DNA of 64,000 bases from Rusavskia elegans. Its lineage: Eukaryota; Ascomycota; Lecanoromycetes; Teloschistales; Teloschistaceae. Positions within the stretch are counted from its first letter, which is position 1. Each line of letters opens with the position of its first letter. The stretch is from positions 244,584-308,583 of the forward strand of contig SAUG01000062.1 of assembly GCA_011316305.1 (NCBI GenBank), in the 5' to 3' direction. Below are positions 57,103 through 64,000 of the stretch, piece by piece. Under the pieces are notes generated by a model that did no database searches, was not told the DNA's origin, and saw nothing but the letters and a program-made list of their open reading frames with translations. The translations under genes were made by a program, and so were the position numbers.

Positions 57103-58191
57103 CTAGGGCCCCACTATAGCTGTGTGTTCATTAATAACTCCACGTGGCGGGTTTACATCCGCAAAATTGTGCCACAGTTCTTGGTCAGAAGCAATGCGAT
57201 AAGGGAACGGGATCACCATTTGGTGCGGGTGAAGAGTTTCTACTGACGTGCGAACATCTTGATGATTTCCACTGTAGCCCCCTTCTGCTCGCTCGTCCTC
57301 AGGGAGATGATCATGTCCTGTTCGGTACACCGTATCTTGGACCTCACGTACAGCCGTTCCTTCATTCATAATACCACGATATTCAACTCGGCGATCGATG
57401 TCCGTGAGAACGCCCCACCATTCCCCGCCAGGAGCGGCGCGATAAGGAGCCGGATTTAGCATCTGATGATGGAGCGGACACTCCACTAAAGGATTACCAC
57501 ATTCGTAATCTCCATACGCGTGAACACGTTCGTAATATTCATTGTAGCCCGCTTCTGCAAACGGATCAACGGCTGGCCAGCCTTCGTCTCGGATGCAGAA
57601 ACAGGTGTTCCATTCTAGCCCGCATCTGTAACAAAATTGGAAGTGGCAAAGGCACCTGAAACCAAATCCAGGTCAGCCTTGGTATTGGAGACTGGAGAGT
57701 ACTTACGTGATATGGTTGCAACCACCGGACTTCTCTACCATGCGTTTACATCGACATTGCTGGAAGCCTGCCGCTAAGACGGCTGCTTTGAAGCCTTCTT
57801 CGTCCCGATTGGTGCAGAGGCCTTCGTGAACTTCCCCATTGCACTCAGCACAGGTTATCGACTCGCATGCGCAACAATGTACTGTTTTGACGGTTCTCAG
57901 CAGCATCTGCTGACACGATGGTCTGTGGCAGTATAGACGATCGTTTGTACCAAGCTCCTGTTCTCGTTGGCGAAATCGATCAACCAGGTCCGGCCTTAGA
58001 AAGGGCAGTGCGTCCTGGAGTGTGATCCTGTCGCAACATCGAGGAGGGAAAGATTGTTCTTCTCGACAAGCTAGGTCAAAGCCTCGATTGATACATTCCC
58101 GGCACCATCGGTGGCCGCACTTCATTAAGAGAGAATGCGGTCTGACATTGATAGCTTCAGTACATATCAGACAACTATCTTCATCAGCCAT
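57103..58191 (-). CDS. RBR-type (RING-IBR-RING) E3 ubiquitin ligase, possibly truncated
   Basis: Exons 58191-57707 and 57655-57103 join in phase to 345 residues; the intron is 51 nt with a GTAAGT donor and TTTCAG acceptor. RING1 begins at residue 7 (CLICTEAINVRPHSLLMKCGHRWCREC). The IBR follows (YCHRPSCQQMLL; CCACESITCAECNGEVHEG). RING2 spans the intron: CRCKRMVEKSGGCNHIT joined to CRCLCHFQFCYRCG, with the Cys of GGCNHIT in the place of the catalytic cysteine of RBR ligases. Two tandem copies of about 65 residues follow (PYRAAPGGEWWGVLTDID and PYRIASDQELWHNFADVN). The second copy lacks one base and runs into a stop at 57103-57105. The enzyme would transfer ubiquitin through a cysteine intermediate; substrates are unknown. 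Confidence 0.8.
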
Positions 58192-59186
58192 AGTTCCAAT
58201 CTGTAATCAGATAGTCAACAAGTGTGGGAATAACAGCTTGAAAGGGTTTTGAAGAAAGCTTGTAGAGTCGTAGAAATCCAGCTCTTCAATGAGAATACTG
58301 ATGATACGGATCATCGAAACCCCTTAGTGCTCATCGATTCTTGAGTGGATTAGGGCTTGGCACGAAATGAGAAGGTAATCCGGCATGTTGAATGCCCACG
58401 TCGCTTATCACAAGAACCGTAAGGTATTTGCTCCAAAGAAGTTTTCGGTCCACCTCCTCAACAACAGAGATACGTAGGGTATATACACTTTACCCACACG
58501 TGATGAATGTCTCCAATGAATGATGATGAATGGGATGTCAAGGACAACTAGATCATGCCAAACGGTGAACGTAGCAGTCAATGTCTATCAACAGCCATTG
58601 ATCATTCCTGTCGTTTTTGGGATATCCTGTGGAACAATGGGATCTGGACTCTCAACAGACACTGAGCCAATCAAAGAATTGATTTTTCTGCAAGACTAAC
58701 GTGTGCGAACAGAACAAATCCGCGAACATTTCCAGTCGGAGGAAAATTCAAAAAAGCACTCCTCTTAAACCTCGGGCGATTCAAAATGTGTGATTCGAGG
58801 GCACTGGGATAATGAAAACTGGTAGGGACGAACTCGAATACTCTTGGTCACTCTGTGGTCCAAGCGCCGAATCAAGCGCCGTTGCCGCCGAGTACATAAA
58901 TTTGCCACCCGGCTCGTCATCGACAGCCCATCGCAAAACCACCTACCAAAGTATTCATTGACATGCTTCTATGTCTCTAAAAGAACCACTACTCTTTCGA
59001 TAACACGCTTGTTCGGCGAGCAGCTAGTATATAGTAAGGTCTCAGGGCTCGTAAGGACGGTTGTCTCAGATCGGTGTACCGACTTCTGTATGCTCTCGAC
59101 TGAACAGGACGAGCCCGGCATAAGCTATTGGATCGGGCCCATCAATCTCGTCTTTTGGTTGCTTTCAGTGGCCTGTGTGTAATGCG
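58192..59186. other. Divergent promoter region, RBR gene / AlkB gene
   Basis: About 1 kb without a credible gene; the 112-codon frame at 58844-59182 has no domain character. Confidence 0.5.
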
Positions 59187-60890
59187 ATGGATAACTACGT
59201 CCTTCGTAAGAAGCGAAAGCTGACACCCTCCGTTGATCCCAAAACAGCAAAGACTTGTCAAAGCTCTCCTGTCCCTACTGGAAGCGAGGATGAATCTACA
59301 GATCTGAAGCTTGCAATGCTCGCATCGTTGTTTCCAGAGATAGACCAGACGGCCTTGCTGGATATGATGATTAGCTTAGAGGGCTCCGTGCAGCAAGTAT
59401 GTGAAATTCTATTCTCTCCTGCCGTTCTGTCGCCAAAAAGGAAGAAGACTGGGAATGGTATTGGTCACCAAAAATCGCTGGCTTCGTTCACGCAAGGCTC
59501 AGATGGTTCATCCTCCGGCTCAATATCCGCCCCACAGAAAGTGAAAACTCGAAAAGGCCAGACTCTCCATCTTTATACTCCAGAAGACATCGAAACCCAT
59601 ACACCATGTTCAATCATTCACAATTTTCTTCCAGCACACGTAGCAGAAGAGCTTCTAAAAGAGCTTCTCGAAGAAGCACCAACATTCGAGAGACAAACCT
59701 TCAAGATGTTCGACAACGTGGTCCAATCTCCGCACTCAGCTTGCTTCTACGTAGAAAACCTCGAAGAAAGAAAACGACAGCAAACCGAATATCTCTACAA
59801 CGGCAGCTTCTTGACTGTATGTCTTGACCGTTGCATACAAATCATATTGGGACTCGCATGGTGACAGTTGAGTAGGACATACGTCAAATAACTTCACAAA
59901 TGCGCAAGGTCTCTGGACCAGTGCAAACGGCTGTCAACGACGAAGTGGCTAGGCGTATCCAGCAGCACTATCCTGGTAGTAAAAAACTCAAATATCAGTC
60001 CCCAAAGGAATGGGTCCCCAACGCAGCTTTCGTCAACTGTTACAATGGCGGCAGCGAAAGTGTTGGCTACCACTGCGATCAATTGACGTACCTTGGCCCG
60101 AGAGCAATCATTGGGAGCCTTAGCCTAGGAGTCGCCCGGGAGTTCCGTGTGAGAAAGATCGTCGCTCGAGACGAGTCGGACGTAGATGGAAAGCCTGTGA
60201 CAAAGCCAGACACTGGGCGAGCGGATGCGGAAGGCCAGATCGCAATCCACTTACCACATAATTCTTTGCTGGTAATGCATGCAGAGGTAGGCAAAACATG
60301 CTCAACTTCTACTGCGTTCAAAATATCAACATCTCATCAACCCATCTCTACTGGGTAGGGTCTTACATAAGGGATGCTAACATCTTCTCATTCATCAGAT
60401 GCAAGAGGAATGGAAACACAGCATTCATCCAGCGCCTGTCATTGACCCTCATCCCATAGCTGGGAACAAACGTATAAATAGTATGTGCTAGCTTCTGACC
60501 CACCTCCGTGATCTTATTCGACAGACTGCCTAGAGCTGGTTGTCGATCGATCGTCCAACGACTCGACGTCTCGATATGGGAACATCGACTGACCGATTAA
60601 CAGTCACTTACCGGCATTACCGCGAGAACTTCCATCCGAAATACACTCCTCGCTGTCGGTGCAATGTGCCGACTGTGCTTCGGTGCGCCCAAAGAACAAA
60701 GGAGAATCGGGGTCGGTACATGTGGATGTGCCATGCGGGCTTGACACCGGGTAAGGAAGGGTAGGTTCAGCAGTCGTAAGCCAACGATTTTTCTCCTTGT
60801 TGACCGAGATGTAGTTGCACATTCTTCCAATGGGCCGAATTCGACGATGATGGAGAACCGCCGTGGGCCAAGCCCAAAGGAAACCCCTGA
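59187..60890 (+). CDS. AlkB-type Fe(II)/2-oxoglutarate dioxygenase with CUE and GRF zinc finger
   Basis: Five exons (59187-59816, 59876-60286, 60399-60480, 60604-60760, 60815-60890) total 1356 nt and 451 residues. An N-terminal CUE-like ubiquitin-binding helix bundle lies at about 37-75 (LKLAMLASLFPEIDQTALLDMM). The AlkB dioxygenase core has the iron ligands His and Asp in YHCDQLTYLGPR (about 274-276) and a His in EWKHSIHP (about 354), then the 2OG-binding Arg region KRINITYRHYR. The C-terminal GRF zinc finger reads CRCNVPTVLR, NRGRYMWMC, PGKEGCTFFQWAEFDDDG, and ends PKGNP. The last exon is recovered only by splicing a 54-nt intron before a TAG at 60762. AlkB enzymes remove alkyl groups from DNA or RNA bases; CUE and GRF parts imply recruitment to ubiquitinated, damaged chromatin. 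Converges on the JmjC gene. Confidence 0.92.
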
Positions 60891-61012
60891 CTCAATGCTA
60901 TGACAACCGCTGTTTGTCGCCGGTTCGTAAGAAGCGATCCATATGCTTCCACCGCGGTCTTCCAACTGATCAATATACCAGATAGCTGGTCTATGACTGT
61001 AAGACCAGCATG

Positions 61013-62389
61013 TCAATTCCACCAGAAGCTCACGCTGAAGCTAACGCTTAAGCTACGCACATAATGCCACCAGCCCACCGGGATGTACAGACACTCGCCT
61101 TCGGCTAAAATTGTTTCGACATACTCGGCTTGTTGAAACAAGGGAAAATCGGCTTCAAGTTCATCCAGCGCGGCCTCAGCGTCTACCTCACTTGTGTTGC
61201 TCATGTCTACACCACCATCTTCGACGCCTTTTGGATAAAGCTTGTTGGTTTGGTTGGGATTGTAGAGTCGGATGTACTTCTTCCCCACAACCTGGCAAAG
61301 GATGTTGTGGTATGGATCTGTATGCAGTGGAGAGACCGTTCCGGCCGGTCCGAACCATGCATTGAGCAGCGGCTCATCCAAATGTGTTGCAGGCGGCTTT
61401 CCTGCAGTCGTCAAACCGGGGGTCTTCAGTGGTGGAGGTGAAGTATAGCAATAGTCTGGAATGGCGATGTCATTCCGCAGGGATGGGATCTGAGCGAAGA
61501 GATCATGCTGGGCTAGATAGCCAAGCTTGCTCGGGTCTGCAACGTTGGGCATCATGTACCGTTGCATGAAGTCTTTGAACGTAATGATCGACTGCCCCCA
61601 GTCGTCATCAGTATAGCTTCGTCCGAGTTCGATCGGAATCAACCTCCTGCCACCAAGCGTCTTGTCGAGAAGATATGCGGGACTGGACCAGGGTCTTTCA
61701 TGCATGGCAGGCCAATGGTCCAGTGCATCTTTGATACGTAGAGGCTGTGTTGTCTCCATGTGCATTTCGAATGCTTGCATAGATGGAGCAATGGCTGATT
61801 GGACGGGATATTGTATCCTCGGCGCCTTTGACAGCTCCATGTTCTGCGCAACAGGAAAAGAGTCCCAAACTTTCTCGACGCGCGGGCACTTCGGCTGCGG
61901 AGACGCCTTATTGTTCAGATATGACTGCAGTCCCGAGAACAGCTCGTCAATCAATTCTTCCCTTCCAGCTGCCCCTGCCATGATAGCGGCCATGTCAAGC
62001 ACCTTCACCGCCTCATCAATCCATGCCTCTTCCGACAGCCCACTGCTGGGGCCCCTGACTGCATCTCTATCGCGCTTACGCTTTGTGCCGGATGGGGCTC
62101 TATCACAGCCATCAGGATGTGCAAGCCCATGCTCAATCAAAGCTAGCGCCTTCGCGATACTTGCATCTGTGTAAAGCCTTCGCCAGCAGACCGGGATCGA
62201 GGCGAAAGAGAAGGAGTGCAGCTTCGAATGAGCAAGCGCGATCAAAGGCTCGGGGTGGGAAGGAAGCACTGCGAGGACTGAGGCTGGACAGTCGTTGATT
62301 GGGTCTGGCTTGTCAGGGGCGGCAATTGCTAAGAGAATTTGCTGCAGAATATGCTGCATCGAGATCCTCACAGTCCGTCGAATAGCCAA
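61013..62389 (-). CDS. JmjC-domain Fe(II)/2-oxoglutarate oxygenase, JMJD5-like
   Basis: Uninterrupted 458-residue frame. The N-terminal half is helical (QQILLAIAAPDKP; CWRRLYTDASIAKALALIEHGL). From about residue 210 the sequence follows JMJD5: PLRIKDALDHWPAM, RRLIPIELGRSYTDDDWGQSIITFKDFM, YLAQHDLFAQIPSLRNDI, then the iron-binding H-x-D in SPLHTDPYHNILCQVVGKKYIRLY and the distal His in IPVGWWHYVRSLS. These match KDM8/JMJD5-type protein hydroxylases, which act on arginine or histone-related substrates in the nucleus; the actual substrate in fungi is unknown. The frame ends SVSFWWN, the normal family C-terminus. 122 bp separate it tail-to-tail from the AlkB gene. Confidence 0.93.
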   Translation of the reverse strand: MAIRRTVRISMQHILQQILLAIAAPDKPDPINDCPASVLAVLPSHPEPLIALAHSKLHSFSFASIPVCWRRLYTDASIAKALALIEHGLAHPDGCDRAPSGTKRKRDRDAVRGPSSGLSEEAWIDEAVKVLDMAAIMAGAAGREELIDELFSGLQSYLNNKASPQPKCPRVEKVWDSFPVAQNMELSKAPRIQYPVQSAIAPSMQAFEMHMETTQPLRIKDALDHWPAMHERPWSSPAYLLDKTLGGRRLIPIELGRSYTDDDWGQSIITFKDFMQRYMMPNVADPSKLGYLAQHDLFAQIPSLRNDIAIPDYCYTSPPPLKTPGLTTAGKPPATHLDEPLLNAWFGPAGTVSPLHTDPYHNILCQVVGKKYIRLYNPNQTNKLYPKGVEDGGVDMSNTSEVDAEAALDELEADFPLFQQAEYVETILAEGECLYIPVGWWHYVRSLSVSFSVSFWWN

Positions 62390-63084
62390 CGTCCACGAAG
62401 GTGTCTGGGCTGTGTTGCTTGAAGGAGGGGGAAGAGATCGAATCGCGTTGAAAGAGCCGCGTTCTTACTCTAGGTTCTGTCACCCTCCCATCCACCTGGT
62501 TGAGCAGAACGTATCACTTTGGTCTTACTGTGCATCCTCATCTGCTGTCAGACCATTATCGACGTCAAGCCATTGGAGATCTGCACGCCACGTGCATGCA
62601 CTGCGGTCCCCATGCACGGATCTGCTTCCGCTGTCATAAACGTTCCCCAGACCCCAGCTACTGTACTTTAATTGCTAAACCACAGGCAAAAGAAAGCGAA
62701 GCAAGTCGACTGTGCCACTGTATCTACGAGGACCGGATTGGTTGATCAACCAATGACCTGCATAGGTAGGCGAATATAGCTTCACCTCAGCTGCGGCAAA
62801 ACCTCAAAGTATGTACGGTAAGCCCTCCTTGCCCTCCTGGCCACATTGCTAAGTTCGGTGGGTACTGGCACCAGACCACTACTGCTCCGACGTCCACTCG
62901 AACATATCGTCAACGCAGCCCACTGTGTGGGACTGGTGTCAGACTTGACCGCCGAGTGTGGCACAATGGACCTCGATATTCCCATATCTTCTCCTCGCTG
63001 CTGCTGTGACTCGGCCGATAGCAGTAGCAGCGAGGTTCTTCAGCATCTTTGGACTACATTTGCAGCCAGAAAGCTTCAGCCACC
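62390..63084. other. Divergent intergenic region
   Basis: Promoter region between the JmjC gene (minus) and the membrane protein (plus). No extra gene supported. Confidence 0.5.
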
Positions 63085-64000
63085 ATGATATCGATCGCCC
63101 GGCGCTCCATCGACCTCAATGGCAATCCTGGTGTTGCACAGCTTGTCGTAGCCATCGTCTTTGGCATCCTGGCCACCCTTTCAGTCCTCCTCCGCTTTGT
63201 GGCTCGCCGGATATCAAGAGTCTACCTCTCGGTGAACGATTACGTGATTGTAATAGCACTGGTATACCTTCTTCGACTCCGCTGGTCTGCGAATGTAAGG
63301 CTAACCAATTCCTAGGGAGCAACTTTGGCCCTGGCCATAGCTACCATAATAAGTATGCACTCCGTCACCGTGTCCACCCATACTCGAGGCTGATCATGTC
63401 AGGCGTCGTTGCCGGTGGGGCTGGATTATCCAAGCATCAACTGAGCACCAGTGAGATCCGAATCTTTTGGAAGGTAGGTTCATCCATCTGCATCTGAATA
63501 CATTACGAGGAGTCCATGTTGACCATATCACCTTGACAGGCCATGTTTGCCATCATCATCAGCTGGCCCATAGCTCAATCGATGACAAAGATCTCCATTC
63601 TTCTCTTCTACATCCATCTCTTCCCTACCAAGGTCTTCCGCTTCGCCGCGTACTCCCTTGTCTTTATCGTCTCGGCATGGATGATCCAGCAAGTCTTGGC
63701 ATCCCTACTCCTTTGCCATCCAATCTCCATCAATTGGGATGCTTCCGTGAATGGCACTTGCGGGAACGTGGCAGCTAATTGTTTGGCTGGAGCCGGCATC
63801 AACACGCTGTATGTCCTTCTTAATTTCACAGCCCCTCCTTTTGCTGTCTTAAGTCTCCACGCACCCCTTTCACAAAGCTGTCCAGAAACCTGACGGCCCG
63901 CATGCCGTCGGGAACAGTATCAGCTGTCCTTTGCTCTCACAACATATCGATCAAAGCATGCTATAAGAAACTGACCAAACCCAACGCAGCACCGACATCC
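63085..64000 (+). CDS. Rhodopsin-like (SAT4/Pth11-related) integral membrane protein, 5' part
   Basis: Exons 63085-63261, 63316-63352, 63403-63473, 63540-63808 and from 63990 to the window edge are phase-consistent; the 3' end lies outside. Translated, the start MISIARRSIDLNGNPGVAQL leads into membrane helix 1 (VVAIVFGILATLSVLLRFVARR), then SVNDYVIVIAL-GATLALAIATIIS (helix 2), a VVAGGAGLSKH loop, AMFAIIISWPIAQSMTKISILLFYIHLF (helix 3), a further helix VFIVSAWMIQQVLASLLLCHPI, and NGTCGN..AGINTLTDI. The order of motifs is that of the fungal rhodopsin-domain/SAT4 family, orphan seven-helix proteins that include Pth11-like receptors. Ligand and signalling partner unknown. Confidence 0.85.

Noticed and set aside
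62958..63497. Plus frame of 179 codons
   Set aside because: Only its last part (63403-63473) is a true exon of the rhodopsin-like gene; the rest crosses introns and leader.

Overview
This is a nuclear segment of a filamentous ascomycete (Pezizomycotina). The evidence is frequent 50-100 nt introns with GTRNGT donors, CTRAC-like branch points and YAG acceptors; a fungal HET-domain gene; UDP-galactopyranose mutase; class V chitinase; GPI-anchored and Pth11/SAT4-type membrane proteins; and a eukaryotic initiator tRNA. The class cannot be fixed from sequence alone. Exon structures below were rebuilt by hand from splice signals and reading-frame continuity. Most multi-exon models close to an exact multiple of three.

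Left part (1-16 kb): the 3' end of a PQQ beta-propeller dehydrogenase; a small secreted protein of unknown family; a 2 kb gene-free stretch with a long polypyrimidine/polypurine tract; then an oxidative, terpenoid-looking neighbourhood. That neighbourhood holds an FAD/NAD(P) oxidoreductase, a HET-domain gene, a heme-thiolate chloroperoxidase, an FAD monooxygenase, an initiator tRNA-Met, and a class I terpene cyclase with DDxxE and NSE motifs. Together they could be a small secondary-metabolite locus.

Middle part (17-41 kb): an alpha/beta-hydrolase + CorA-like membrane protein gene that carries an apparent +1 frameshift; a GPI-anchored surface protein; a PDK1-type kinase (Pkh/Ksg1 class); a Ser-rich nuclear-looking protein; a 38-bp perfect inverted-repeat fold-back element; ribosomal protein eL27 with five exons including 7- and 8-nt terminal coding exons; a 2012-residue coiled-coil protein with many tandem DEILDAVREGL-type helical repeats; and UDP-galactopyranose mutase.

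Right part (41-64 kb): a disordered protein; a ~430 bp non-autonomous DNA transposon with ~40 bp terminal inverted repeats; a 1329-residue GH18 chitinase with CBM18 modules and a duplicated exon-intron unit; an OGFr-domain protein; a membrane-anchored SDR; a 3.4 kb decayed, gene-poor stretch with fragments related to the next gene; an RBR-type E3 ligase whose tail was internally duplicated and frameshifted; an AlkB homologue (CUE + 2OG dioxygenase + GRF zinc finger) convergent with a JMJD5-like JmjC protein; and the 5' part of a rhodopsin-like membrane protein that runs off the window.
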